Positions 10,101 through 19,859 of a stretch of 25,035 nucleotides of DNA are shown piece by piece. Below the pieces are notes generated by a model. The model was not told the DNA's origin. It searched no databases and worked only from the letters and a program-made list of their open reading frames with translations. The stretch is from NCBI GenBank assembly GCA_014885115.2, contig WKLE02002338.1:1-25035 (forward strand). The letters run 5' to 3'. Each line of letters opens with the position of its first letter. Within the stretch, counting starts at the first letter, position 1. This DNA is from Asterionellopsis glacialis (Eukaryota > Bacillariophyta > Plagiogrammaphyceae > Rhaphoneidales > Asterionellopsidaceae). The translations under genes and the position numbers were made by a program.

Positions 10101-10744
10101 TTCTCATGATGATCGTTACTTTGATTACTACTTTTGGAAAAGCTACTGCTATTGTTATTATCACCATGCGGTTGCCCTTCATGATTGTTCGTATAATATT
10201 GTATCCGAAGAAGTGTCACATACATTCCCTTTTGTAATAATTCTCCAGCAATCGAAAGTAAATTGGAATGAGAAGGTAATTCCGAGGACGAGGAAGTATA
10301 CCATGGTGGTAAAAATATGGTAGCACTGGACAATTTTTCTTTATTACTACTACCAGGAATACCACCACGACCACCATCTTCAGTCTTATATATTTTTTTA
10401 TCTCCTTGAGAAGAAGTGCCTGGTGGTATCTCAACATGACATTCGTCACAAATAGTTAGGTTTGAAAGTTGCTGTAACAATGTTCGTGGTAACATTTGTG
10501 TGTCGAGTTTGCCAGTGTTCCATGTTTGTTCTGTAAAAGCATCCGATAAATGTTCTCTTGTTGTTTGCTTTTGCTTTTGCTGCTGCTGTTCTTGTTGGAG
10601 AAGCAATTTAGATTTAGCCGCTGATGATGATGATGATTCTTCTTGTCGTTGGTGCAATAACGTATTTCGAATACATCGATGACGTATGGATACTTGAGCA
10701 GCAGAACCGCAAAATAACCATACAAACAAAAACAATATTTTCAT
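7181..10744 (-). CDS. divergent UDP-glycosyltransferase-like ER membrane protein
   Basis: Two exons, 9332-10744 and 7181-9175, joined in phase 0, give 1135 residues, about twice a normal UGT, because of Ser/Asn/Gln/His-rich inserts. The start chosen gives a textbook signal peptide (MKILFLFVWLFCGSAA). The frame stays open upstream into the assembly gap, so an earlier Met is possible. The N-terminal half matches the acceptor domain: HSNLLSIAGELLQKGMYVT (159-177) and PDVFVMEASFVGG (about 334). The C-terminal half has AAIIIADAP...VHLVGPL (about 490-518), and HEEHNDWREAIVLNIPV (about 785) where UGTs carry HGGxNSxxEAxxxGVP. A membrane helix (about 981-1003) and a basic cytosolic tail follow, as in ER UGTs. 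The Gly-Gly of the UDP-sugar signature is missing, so activity is doubtful. Family assignment is moderately sure; substrate unknown. Confidence 0.65.
9176..9331 (-). other. intron of the UGT-like gene (156 bases)
   Basis: Donor CAG|GTATGT at 9334/9331 and acceptor GTGTCACAG|CTT at 9176/9175. Splicing joins SFIRLNQ to LRRNLGLRT in frame. A very C-rich pyrimidine tract sits just before the acceptor. Unspliced, the frame stops at 9293-9295. Confidence 0.75.
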
Positions 10745-10824
10745 CCAAGATTTGAACGATGATAATGTTATTGTTGTACGTCTATTGTTGCCCAAATCAC
10801 AAGTATCAACACTATCATTGCCAC

Positions 10825-10903
10825 NNNNNNNNNNNNNNNNNNNNNNNNNNNNNNNNNNNNNNNNNNNNNNNNNNNNNNNNNNNNNNNNNNNNNNNNNNNN
10901 NNN
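10825..10903. other. assembly gap (79 N)
   Basis: Seventy-nine undetermined bases. The frame of the UGT-like gene is still open where it meets the gap, so the gap may hide a 5' extension, the true start or a 5' exon boundary. Confidence 1.
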
Positions 10904-11644
10904 TCTTTGTCATTCTGTAACTTTTTTGATCTCTTTCTTTCGATGTAATCTACAATTCCTGCTTTATCTTCTTGTGCCTTGTCGTATTTTTTCTTTCAAA
11001 AAGTGCGGGTAGTTTATTAATAGGCACACTGTTTCGTTATCTTCACTTGCCAGACTGCTGAGATGAAAAGAGAACCACTCTTATTGTTATTGTGGTGTCC
11101 TAATGTAGGGTTGATTTAGGCGGCTGTTACCAACATTACCAGGGCTATCCGCAATGAAAATTTATTATTTTTTTATCACCGGGTAAAAGTCACGACAGTC
11201 AGTCCAGTGTGTCGCGTGCTTTCTGTCTGTTCGAAAAACACCGCGCCAATCGCGACGAGACGCAAAAGCAAGAAGAGATCGCGTACAAACGGTCGGGACT
11301 CGTCAGAAGTATCGAATAAATTGAAAGGGATAACAATAATGAATCTCCCAATATGTTTTCATGCGTTGAGGAGTGTGATTACAGTCAGTCAGTCCGTACA
11401 CTACTTTGAGAATACAATTTCAAAACAGTATTGTATCAAAGTTTTTCAATTCTTACATTCTAAGAATCTACAAACATCACTTTTCACCCTGTTGAGTTTA
11501 AATTATTTCATCGAACAGGGAGCTTTTCCTATCAGAGCGAGGACATTGGTAAACTTGCAAAGTATTTACTTTTTTAAATGTTATGATGAATGAATAACAA
11601 TCCCTACTTTATAATATAGTATCCAGCCAAATTTGTTTTTACTT
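10904..11644. other. spacer between UGT-like gene and TrhO-like gene
   Basis: About 740 bases with no supportable gene. It should contain the promoter of the UGT-like gene and the 3' flank of the rhodanese gene. A 128-codon plus-strand frame at 11207-11593 resembles no family I know. The word CAGTCAGTC occurs near 11195 and 11383. Confidence 0.5.
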
Positions 11645-13351
11645 TCAAGAGGGTATGACAACTTCAACCTGTTCTATGGGATGATTTCCTTCATCAATGC
11701 ATTTTTCAAATCCACCACAATAAATTCGTTGCTTTTTGTCCTTACAATCTGTACTACTACTAGACTCTTCTTCTTCTACGGTTTCACCCCAACAGATTGT
11801 TTTGGTTTGACGACATTCATCACATACCAATATCAAGACACGACAACGACAGCATCTTGCTTCTTTATTTTCAGAGGGACAATGTCCATTATCATAATCA
11901 TCATGTGGTTTATTACATACTAAACATGTCCCTATAGGACCATCTGTAGGACGACCTACATAATAATCTGTACGACGTGGATCAAATACAAAGTTTTTGC
12001 CTTGATACAAACATATATCATCCTTTTGTTGTTTGTTTTCCTCATAGTCTGCTGATGAAGTTGTCGTCGATGATATAGATGTAGATGCTAATTTTTCTGT
12101 CAAATCAGAAGAAGAATTTTCCTTCGTTTTATCAGTCTCATTTGCTGTTGTTTTTTCTAATGCTGGTGTCCCATATCGTTCTAAATATCTTTGAATTCCA
12201 CCATGCAATTGATAAATACCTTTAGGAGGAGGTGCTGGACTATCATTCGCAATCTCGCCTTGGTCACCATTAGTATTGTTGTTTTCTTTATCCTTGTGAC
12301 TACTACTTGTGGCTGCCAAGGCTTGTAAACATACACTTGCTTGTTCACATCGTACACCACCTGTACAATACATAAAGACATGTTTATCACTCAGTGTACT
12401 TTGATAATGAGCATCCATAACTTCCGGTAAACTTGAATATTTACGTGTATTCGTTAATAAGGTTGTTGCATTCGGTACAGCAAAATGACCTATACGACTT
12501 TCATAAACATTACGTGCATCTACAAACACTATATCTTGTTCTTTCCCCTCTTGTATCAAATTCAAGATTCGTTCATTCCATTCTTCAGGATGCAAATGGG
12601 GCGCAGGTGTGAAATCCTGTAAATTGGATGGCTTCACAAAGGGTGCATGCTTTGGTTGTTGTGTTACTTGTGATTGTTGGTGCTGTTGCTGTTGCTTTGA
12701 ATTGTCGTTTTCATCGGCAATTGCTGTTTGGTTGGTATCCTTGTTGTTATTGTTTCCGCCATCGTGTTGTTCGTGATTTTTGTCATGTTGTTCATGTTTC
12801 TTACGATTACGTCGTCTTCGTCGATAATATCGTTTGGAAGATTGTTTGACAATTCCCCCATCTTGATTACTCACATGTGGTGATGTAGGTTCAAATAAAC
12901 TCACAACATCACGTGTTTGTTTGACCGAAAGAGACTCGAATAATTGTGTGGCAACAGATAAATCATGTCGTAAATGACAATATTTCATATCTAATTCATA
13001 ATTGTAATCATTATTGTCGTCCTGTTTGTTATTGTCCTCGTTGCTGACTTGAGCTGTTCCTTTTTCTTGTTTTTGTTGACTTTGAAAGGTATCTAATTCT
13101 CGTTTTAACAATACATCGTATTGTTGTAAATCTGCGAAATGTCCACTCAAGACACCATTAATCCCTTCATGACTGACACGCACACGACCATACAATTTTA
13201 ATTTCGTACATATATGTTCTTGAAACGTAATATGTTGTGATATATTTTTCACGGGTATATAACAATAATATAAAGCAATACGATACAAATCGTGATCGTT
13301 CTCTACTAAAGTTTCACAATCATCTTTTTGCGGTTGCTCTTCTGTCGTCAT
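11645..13351 (-). CDS. TrhO/TSTD2-type rhodanese protein, probable tRNA uridine-34 hydroxylase
   Basis: Bacterial TrhO (YceA) makes 5-hydroxyuridine at the tRNA wobble position; TSTD2 is the animal relative. This is a single 568-residue exon opening at an ATG. The N-terminal TrhO domain is visible at about 22-160 (GRVRVSHEGINGVLSG near 55-70, then KYCHLRHD). An Arg/Lys-rich then Gln-rich insert spans about 172-235. The rhodanese domain is at about 255-395, with VFVDARNVYESRIGHF (275-290) and the catalytic loop CTGGVRCE (C329). The usual IYQLHGGIQRYLERYG follows a short Asn-rich insert. The Cys-rich C-terminus (CLVC...HC...CCRC...CDEC...C) matches the family's probable zinc-binding tail. Inserts explain the excess over about 350 residues in bacteria. 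No targeting peptide is evident, so cytosolic is likely. Family certain; the exact reaction is inferred from bacteria. Confidence 0.9.
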   Translation of the reverse strand: MTTEEQPQKDDCETLVENDHDLYRIALYYCYIPVKNISQHITFQEHICTKLKLYGRVRVSHEGINGVLSGHFADLQQYDVLLKRELDTFQSQQKQEKGTAQVSNEDNNKQDDNNDYNYELDMKYCHLRHDLSVATQLFESLSVKQTRDVVSLFEPTSPHVSNQDGGIVKQSSKRYYRRRRRNRKKHEQHDKNHEQHDGGNNNNKDTNQTAIADENDNSKQQQQHQQSQVTQQPKHAPFVKPSNLQDFTPAPHLHPEEWNERILNLIQEGKEQDIVFVDARNVYESRIGHFAVPNATTLLTNTRKYSSLPEVMDAHYQSTLSDKHVFMYCTGGVRCEQASVCLQALAATSSSHKDKENNNTNGDQGEIANDSPAPPPKGIYQLHGGIQRYLERYGTPALEKTTANETDKTKENSSSDLTEKLASTSISSTTTSSADYEENKQQKDDICLYQGKNFVFDPRRTDYYVGRPTDGPIGTCLVCNKPHDDYDNGHCPSENKEARCCRCRVLILVCDECRQTKTICWGETVEEEESSSSTDCKDKKQRIYCGGFEKCIDEGNHPIEQVEVVIPS

Positions 13352-15196
13352 GCTTATGAATTATTGTTTTCTACTACTGCAAGTCAAGAGAGAGCAAAAG
13401 CGGTTCTCTACTTTTAGTTTTCCTCCGAATACAATACGATACACGTCGCCGTAATGGAATGACTTAAACTAAGGCCGGCTAATTTCCTTGGTGTCTTTAT
13501 ATTGCACTTGCGACGTGTGTGAAGGGCGTTTGGGTTCTCGATCGCTTGTTGGACGTGCTGTGTACAGGTATCTCTCGTCGCCCGCTAATGAGAAAGAAGA
13601 TAAAGAACAACAGTATATTTTGGGTGTAATGGACCCGTAATCTAGTTTGTGTGGTTGGTGGTTATTCACCCCCCATCAGCAAGGTCTTCTTTAGTAATGG
13701 TACCCGGCTTTTCTAGGATCATAGTCTCTAGTGCTGACCAACTGTAGGACATACCATGATGTAGAGTTTTTGTAGACTGGACTCTCAGGGCGGTATCGCA
13801 CCCTAGATATAGTCCTAAGTACTACATACGTGCTAATAAATATACTTGATGTACTCTACTAATAAAAATTATCTTGTAGAGTCGTTTTAGGTTTTCTTCT
13901 TATCTAGTGAAGATTTGGATCATAAGCGTGTACAACGGACACACTCCTGCTTTTGGCTATGGATCATACAATAAGATCTCAAAAAGATATATAGTACCTG
14001 TATTTACAAGAACAGGGAATAAACGGTACCAGGTACTGTACAATGTATTTTTATTCCTTGGAACGGTAGGAAGGTACAGTACAAGTCTTCATTTTGTTGA
14101 GGTTCTCCCGTTGAAATTATGACACGCCCTACAAAATAATGAACTAAATATATCCAGTTTCTAAAAGAATACAGTTTATCTCTGCAACGGACGTTGGTGT
14201 AATTCCATATAACCCCTTTGATGTCCTTTCTAGGAATTTACTATCTTTCTGAATCTCTAAAACAGCTTTCAATTCTAGAGAGTTTTAAGAAAAGAATGCG
14301 TTGGGAAAAGAGGACATATGTCCTCTCTAGGACATGCAACTTTTAGGTAATGTTATTCTGTGCAATCTTTCTGGCATCAAGAATAATAAATATGAATAAT
14401 CAACTTGAGCTTCAATTTCAAGTCAACACATTTTCTTTTCTAAGAAATGCCGGGAGATTTTCAGTATTTATAGAACGTGAACCAAAATGCAGTGTAATAA
14501 ATAATAATTACAGGAATATATATCGATATTCTGTATTGTTAATTGGTTTAATCATGATATAAAAAATTTCTGTATTGCAGAAAGTGAGATCTGAGGGTTG
14601 GGTATTTAAATGGTACTTGTCGGAGGGTAATATTACCAGTTGCATGATACAAGGCTTGTATTTAACAAGTGGCCATCATTATTATGAAAATTCGAAGATC
14701 TGATCCGAACAATTATTTTATTGTACTTCATTTTTATATTATTGCCCGTACATTGACAGGTAGGATAGGATAGACTTCTCCACCATAGTATTTTTTCTTT
14801 GTTTCTGTTATCCATCTTCATGCACAGTACCTGGTAGGACGGAAGTTTCGCAACTATTTTTTTGGACTCTATCTCTAATACCGGTACCTGTAGTAGGTAT
14901 TATAACAAGTACAGTACAGAAAGAGCATTCAGATACAGTACTGTATCCAGGTACATTATCACGGGACTAAACAACGATAATACCAACAAACATCACCATG
15001 TCTAATCGATAGAAGGTCCAAAATAATGTATACTGGTACACAGGTGTACCTGTATCAGGTACGTGTTGAAACGTTTACAGGCATAAAACATCCATACCTT
15101 TAACATCGTTTTTGGTCATTTTTAGCGGAACTCTTCCGTTTACCCAGTTCCATCTGGCAGTATATTGATTGTAGTGAGCAAAAGGCAACTTGGAGC
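13352..15196. other. gene-free spacer, 1.8 kb
   Basis: Divergent spacer between the TrhO-like gene (minus) and the HPP gene (plus), so it holds both promoters. Open frames at 13907-14122 and 14350-14562 are short, AT-driven and unlike any family I know. It contains a perfect 18-base palindrome (14309-14326), two TACCAGG/CCTGGTA words and several GTAC-rich runs around 14880-15065. Confidence 0.55.
14309..14326. repeat. 18-base perfect palindrome
   Basis: AGAGGACATATGTCCTCT is its own reverse complement, centred on CATATG, in the HPP/TrhO divergent spacer. Confidence 0.9.
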
Positions 15197-17521
15197 ATGG
15201 AAACGAGCAGTTCCTCTCACTGTCGTCGAAACTCAAAGCCCATGTCTAATAAGAACCTTGCTACCGATGAAGATGAAAATAATAATTTCGACGATTCTGC
15301 CTCCTCCATGGCGGCTGGTGGTACTTTCTTAGGCGTCCCTGCCAACAGTAGCAGTGAAATGAATGGTAGTCTCAGTGACCTCAATGATTTAGTGCGGCGT
15401 GAGAAAGTTACGACGGCTACTTCTACGACAGCGACAGGAAGCCAAAGAAGATTTCATCGAAATAGTTTCACTTCAAAACATATGGATACACTGGATATGG
15501 AAAAGGGTGAGGGTAATCTGATAGCTAATTTCAAGACGAGTTGTCATGATTCAGACAGGAGTTTTCTTTCAGCTCATAGTCTTTCGAATCATACTAGATC
15601 AGCTCACACGCGATCAAATCACAAAAGATTGGGATATGATGACGATGGTCTTGCTGTACAAAGTTCAGAAGGTAGCTCTCACAGTGAACACACCACACAT
15701 GGAATGAGTCAGTTGCAAAAGGCTTTGGTCAATGCAGCTGATCAAGCATTTGGAATTTATGCAACCGAGGCATGGATTTACGTTGAAGATACATCTTTAT
15801 TGGTAAATGTTGGGAATGGCTTACAAGTTCATCGAGCACCACAATTACCACCAGGACCATACAATCCTACTGAAGCCAAAGAGGCCACAGATGCATTAGA
15901 TCAACTAATTAATACAAGTCGGATGGATTACTATGCACCAACGTCACAATCTCCTGGTGTAGGCCTTCCTGGTGTTTTATGGTCAGAAGTGGGGACAATG
16001 AATCATCTGACTGCAGAAGATAATGTAGTAATTTGGAGACAAGTGGATGCATTGGCAAAAGATCCAGATCAACCTCATGATGAACGATTACAACTTTTCT
16101 CCAAGGCAGGTTTCCAACTGGCTGCGGGCATTCATTTCAATATTCGTGGATACAAGGGAATGGTAATTTATTATGCCAACCCTTACGCGGATAAACAGAA
16201 GCTGCTTGATATACGTAATGAACGATTCATGTGTTCACAGGCTGACTTAATTGGTGCAATCTTTGCTGTCGCACAACCCACTCAAGATATAATAATGATG
16301 AAAAAACAGATACGATCGAACAATTGGAGAAAGTTGAAATTGCGCATCATTGCTACAATACGATTTGGTGGATCCTTACTGTTGTCATCCAAAACTGGAA
16401 AATTGTCAGGATCATCATCGAGACCGAGCTTGGAAGGCAAACGCAGTGCATCAGATATTCTTTTAGAAAAAGCGGCTCGATGTTGGAAAAGGTTTAAAGA
16501 TGAAGTACATGACAAACGTGAACTTGTTCGACATGAATATAAAATTTGGTCACATAAATGTAAAGGTGGGAATGTCAAGCCAGCACCGCCCATGTCGTTC
16601 CAACAAGTATTGTGGACATTTGCGGGTGTCGCCATTGCTCATTGTGTCGTATCAAGACTTCATGAATTAATCAAGGATGAATCGAAAGGACAATATACAC
16701 TTGTTTTGGCTCCTATCGGGTCAATTACAGCGTTACAGGTACGTCTAATGTATTGAATTGGTGGACAAGAAAACTACAGGTTTAGGTGAAATATGATTCT
16801 CACACCACACCATTATCGTCTCTGTTGAACTACTCACTATCAGTACTCTTTAACAGCGGCGCCATCCGGTCAACCACGGAATATACTCGTAGGGCAAACA
16901 ATTGCCATTTCGATAGGTCTATTGCTTACATATCTACCTAGTGAGCTGGATGATTGGGTACGCCTAACTATGGCTCCGGCACTTGCCATACCTACTTTAG
17001 CATTTTTGGGTATACCTCATCCTCCGGCAGGTGCTACAGCAATTGTTTTTGCGTCAGGTGAATTGGATTGGATTGATTTGTGTATCTTTGTTGCAGCATT
17101 GTGCTTTTCGATATTATTGGCAGTGGCTATTAACAATTTGAGTGATTTACGGCAATACCCTACCAATTGGATATTGATCAACTCTACTAAAGATTATGTT
17201 GTCCAAAAGATCAACACTGCTACGTACCAGAAAGAAAAGTCTAGAATTGATTCTGATAATGATGATAACTACCTTGACAATGAAGAAGCTTCAGTGTCAT
17301 CAGCAGCATTTCTCACAAAGTTTTGGGGCGGTCGTAGAAAATCAGGGAATGCTGCTGCTGCAAGTAATTCTAATTCTGCTACCACTCTCCCCGTTAAGAA
17401 GCAAGATCGAATTGCAGCAAGCAATTTTGTAGTAGATAGAAAAAGCATTACAGGAATTCGACTCAAATCACCAGCAATAGAAGGTGATGTAATAGACCTA
17501 GTAGGAGACGATCAATGCTAA
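15197..17521 (+). CDS. HPP-family membrane protein with N-terminal GAF-like domain
   Basis: Two exons, 15197-16738 and 16844-17521, give about 739 residues. The C-terminal membrane domain (about 468-630) is HPP family: LAPIGSITALQ, then YSLTAAPSGQPRN across the splice, and the signature HPPAGATAI at 573-581, with about five hydrophobic helices. HPP proteins of cyanobacteria and Arabidopsis chloroplasts transport nitrite, so an anion transport role is plausible. The first ~170 residues are Ser/His-rich and disordered. Residues about 175-362 look like a GAF domain: GVGLPGVLWSEVG (254-266), then LFSKAGFQLAAGIHFNI and GYKGMVIYYANP. This suggests ligand- or redox-sensing input to the channel. A basic linker with a helical charged stretch (about 415-455) joins the two, and a Ser-rich tail ends the protein. 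I see no plastid ASAFAP-type leader. HPP is certain; GAF is moderately sure. Confidence 0.85.
16739..16843 (+). other. intron of the HPP gene (105 bases)
   Basis: Donor TTACAG|GTACGT and acceptor CTATCAG|TACTCT. This pair joins in phase 0 and restores the conserved run ending in APSGQPRN. A closer-looking acceptor at 16855-16856 (AACAG) would shift the frame. Confidence 0.8.
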
Positions 17522-17738
17522 TCAAATAATAATTAGACATATTCCTTCAGCTACGGAGCAAGTATAGGCTTTACAGTACGTGCGCGATACCTGATTTTTA
17601 CAATCTCGCTTTTTCTATACTTGTCTATAAAGTTTTGCCGTATGCAGATCAATTAAGACACTCTAATGGCTGGTGTTGCCCGTGTAGACTAGTGGTGTAC
17701 CACAATCCCAAAGTTATCATTATTGATATGGTTCTTCG

Positions 17739-19496
17739 TCATCTATCTGTAGGGAATTCTATAGGAGTATATATACGACTTCGTCCATCGTTGCCACAAT
17801 ATCCACTACGGACACTTGGATCCCATATAGATCCATCCGATTCATTCCTCCATGGCGGCAAAGGGACTACCGAAGCCTTATTGGGAGTAGTAGTATTTAT
17901 TGTTTGTTGCCATGATTGTTCGAAGGAATAACGTATTTGAAACCATCGACGATGAAATTGAGAACATAAATTAGTATCACGATGTTGTTTACTATCAGAG
18001 AACCGCATACATGTCCATGGTTTTTGACATATTGTAAAATGTATAGAATATATATCTTGAAAAGATGTTTGACGACAATCTGGACATTCGTGTAAACTTT
18101 GATTTGTACGACAATAGGTTATACCATCTTTTTCCTGATATGGATTATCTACCATTTGATTGTAATGACAACGATGTAATTCCATAGCTGTCCCATCACC
18201 GTGATTCTTCTCTCTATTGTTGTTGTTGTATAATTCAGCATAATAATATCCAACTAATCCTTGTACCGTCACGCCGCCATAAAATTTACCATATCCCAAA
18301 TCACCCCAACCATTGTTGGATGTATAATTACCATATCTTATAAGCTGTTGATAATCTTGATAGACATCCATACTAGGTTTAATCACTAAGAATCCACCTT
18401 GTACACCTACTTGCTGTATGGATTTACCAGATCTGTAAAAGTGTGATGGTGTAATCATATTATAATCACGTGTAAAGAATGCATCAATACTTGTGATTGT
18501 TGACGTTGACGTTGACGTTGATGTTGATTTGGTGGAAGTCGCGTTTGACACTAATAATTGTGATACTCCTACCATATGACTGTTGTTGTACCACATGGGT
18601 TTGATTTTTCTTAGTAATTCTTCCTGCTGCTCTTTCAAAGCATAAGAAGTTCTCCTTTGTGCTCCTGATGATAAGGACGATGTTGATGAAGATGTTAGTA
18701 ACATAACATTGAATAAATCATCTAATGGTTTTAATATCAAGGAATCTACATCCAAATGCACAACGATTGGATACTGTATCAATGTATAGGAATATAATTT
18801 TAAAAATTCTTTTTCTTGGCAACATCCACCTTTTTGAACACGTTCACGATACCATTCATTTTGTATTTCTTGCAAGGGAACTGGTAATTTTGTATAGTGA
18901 GTCACATGATATCCTAGTGTTTGTAACTGAGACACACAATTATTAGTTTTCAAATGATTTGTAGCATTGTTGTTTGCATTAGTAGTACCGTGAGTAGTAC
19001 CATTAGTAGTAGAAGTAGGACTGCCATTACTGCTATTGTCATCATAGACAAATGCAATCATGGTATAATTGTAGATTGAATCACTCTCTAATGTTTGTAC
19101 CGAATTTAAATGTATAGAATGCTTTAGTATAGCAGCACCATCTAATAAGAATTTACCGCTTCTTTTTCTAGGATCACATTCTGTAATAGAAATAGCATAC
19201 GCAATGTTTGTAGCATTTTTATTATTTTGGTGCTTGTGCTTTTGAGGCAGTGTCGCTAACGACCCTATTGTTGATGATGATAATATTAATATCGGTGCTG
19301 ATATCGATGATGATAAATGTGCATGAATTGAACTATAAATGACAAGAGCAACAATTCCAAAACCAACAAACAAATTATAATAATGACGAGGACGATAACT
19401 TGGTTGTCTTTGTCGTTCCCTTTTCTTTCCATGATACGAATTGGTTTCCATTCTACCACTTACTACACTATTGCCATTGCTCCACATTTTATGCAT
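17739..19496 (-). CDS. GT8-like type II membrane glycosyltransferase
   Basis: Probable Golgi glycosyltransferase of 585 residues in one exon. A short basic cytosolic tail is followed by a signal anchor at about 41-62 (NLFVGFGIVALVIYSS). The catalytic region starts at about 98 (YAISITECD...FLLDGAAILKHSI). The metal/nucleotide-sugar DxD motif sits in VVHLDVDSLIL (D249-V-D251), preceded by CCQEKEFLKLYSYTLIQYP, the arrangement seen in glycogenin/galactinol-synthase-like GT8 enzymes. Many N-X-S/T sites lie in an Asn/Thr-rich loop (about 152-182), fitting a lumenal domain. A Thr-Ser repeat insert (encoded at 18502-18526) and a Cys-rich C-terminal part (CHYNQMVDNPY, CRTNQSLHECPDCRQ) are lineage features. 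Its 3' end faces that of the HPP gene, 217 bases away. The donor sugar and acceptor cannot be told; another DxD family is possible. Confidence 0.75.
   Translation of the reverse strand: MHKMWSNGNSVVSGRMETNSYHGKKRERQRQPSYRPRHYYNLFVGFGIVALVIYSSIHAHLSSSISAPILILSSSTIGSLATLPQKHKHQNNKNATNIAYAISITECDPRKRSGKFLLDGAAILKHSIHLNSVQTLESDSIYNYTMIAFVYDDNSSNGSPTSTTNGTTHGTTNANNNATNHLKTNNCVSQLQTLGYHVTHYTKLPVPLQEIQNEWYRERVQKGGCCQEKEFLKLYSYTLIQYPIVVHLDVDSLILKPLDDLFNVMLLTSSSTSSLSSGAQRRTSYALKEQQEELLRKIKPMWYNNSHMVGVSQLLVSNATSTKSTSTSTSTSTITSIDAFFTRDYNMITPSHFYRSGKSIQQVGVQGGFLVIKPSMDVYQDYQQLIRYGNYTSNNGWGDLGYGKFYGGVTVQGLVGYYYAELYNNNNREKNHGDGTAMELHRCHYNQMVDNPYQEKDGITYCRTNQSLHECPDCRQTSFQDIYSIHFTICQKPWTCMRFSDSKQHRDTNLCSQFHRRWFQIRYSFEQSWQQTINTTTPNKASVVPLPPWRNESDGSIWDPSVRSGYCGNDGRSRIYTPIEFPTDR
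18502..18526. repeat. GACGTT hexanucleotide microsatellite
   Basis: Three GACGTT units and a GATGTT variant in tandem. On the coding (minus) strand they encode alternating Ser-Thr within the GT8-like protein, so length change adds or removes Ser-Thr pairs without a frameshift. Confidence 0.8.
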
Positions 19497-19812
19497 TCAA
19501 GACAAAATCCCAAAAGGCATTCTTATTTTTTAGGCTTTGGACGGGCCTGTAGCATCAATTGCATCATGGTGTCGATTCGACAGTACCCACACTCTCCGGC
19601 CCGCTGCGTCGCTTTTGGACCTTTGTGTGGCGCGGGTTCTCTAGAGTTTTTTTCGCACCGTTTGGTTTTAGTCCTCTCTCTAGAGAGGTACTTTTGATAA
19701 GGCCGTACAGGTACAGGTATTCTTGTAACACTTATTATTTTTAATAAATAATATTATTATGTAAATAAGACTACGAAGACTAGTCCGGTCAGACGCAAGG
19801 GAGACTATTATT

Positions 19813-19836
19813 ATAATATTATTTAAATAATATTAT
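19813..19836. repeat. 24-base perfect AT-only palindrome
   Basis: From 19813 to 19836 the sequence is its own reverse complement, made only of A and T and centred on TTTAAA. The nearby 19746-19763 segment repeats part of the same word in direct orientation. It could extrude as a cruciform or serve as an AT-rich regulatory site. Confidence 0.9.
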
Positions 19837-19852
19837 GTACAAACCAAGGAGG

Positions 19853-19859
19853 TATAAAT
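19853..19859 (+). promoter_or_regulatory. possible TATA box for COQ2
   Basis: TATAAAT on the plus strand, 207 bases before the COQ2 ATG and after the AT palindrome. AT-rich context makes chance occurrence likely. Confidence 0.2.

Noticed and set aside
7181..10795. Two separate genes, 7181-9184 and 9293-10795
   Set aside because: Neither part has a sensible ATG/stop pair at the middle boundary. A good GTATGT...CACAG intron joins them in phase, and the N- and C-terminal UGT motifs fall on different pieces in the right order.
11207..11593. 128-codon plus-strand frame in the spacer upstream of the UGT-like gene
   Set aside because: No start context, domain or neighbouring exon supports it; composition changes from GC-richer to AT-rich halfway, as expected for a leader region plus spacer.
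13907..14562. Short plus-strand frames 13907-14122 and 14350-14562
   Set aside because: Under 75 codons, rich in Ile/Tyr/Asn as expected of AT-rich spacer DNA, and without any domain or splice partner.
16739..16856. Alternative HPP 3' splice site at AACAG (16856)
   Set aside because: Using it shifts exon 2 out of frame and loses the conserved APSGQPRN run; the CAG ending at 16843 keeps the frame.
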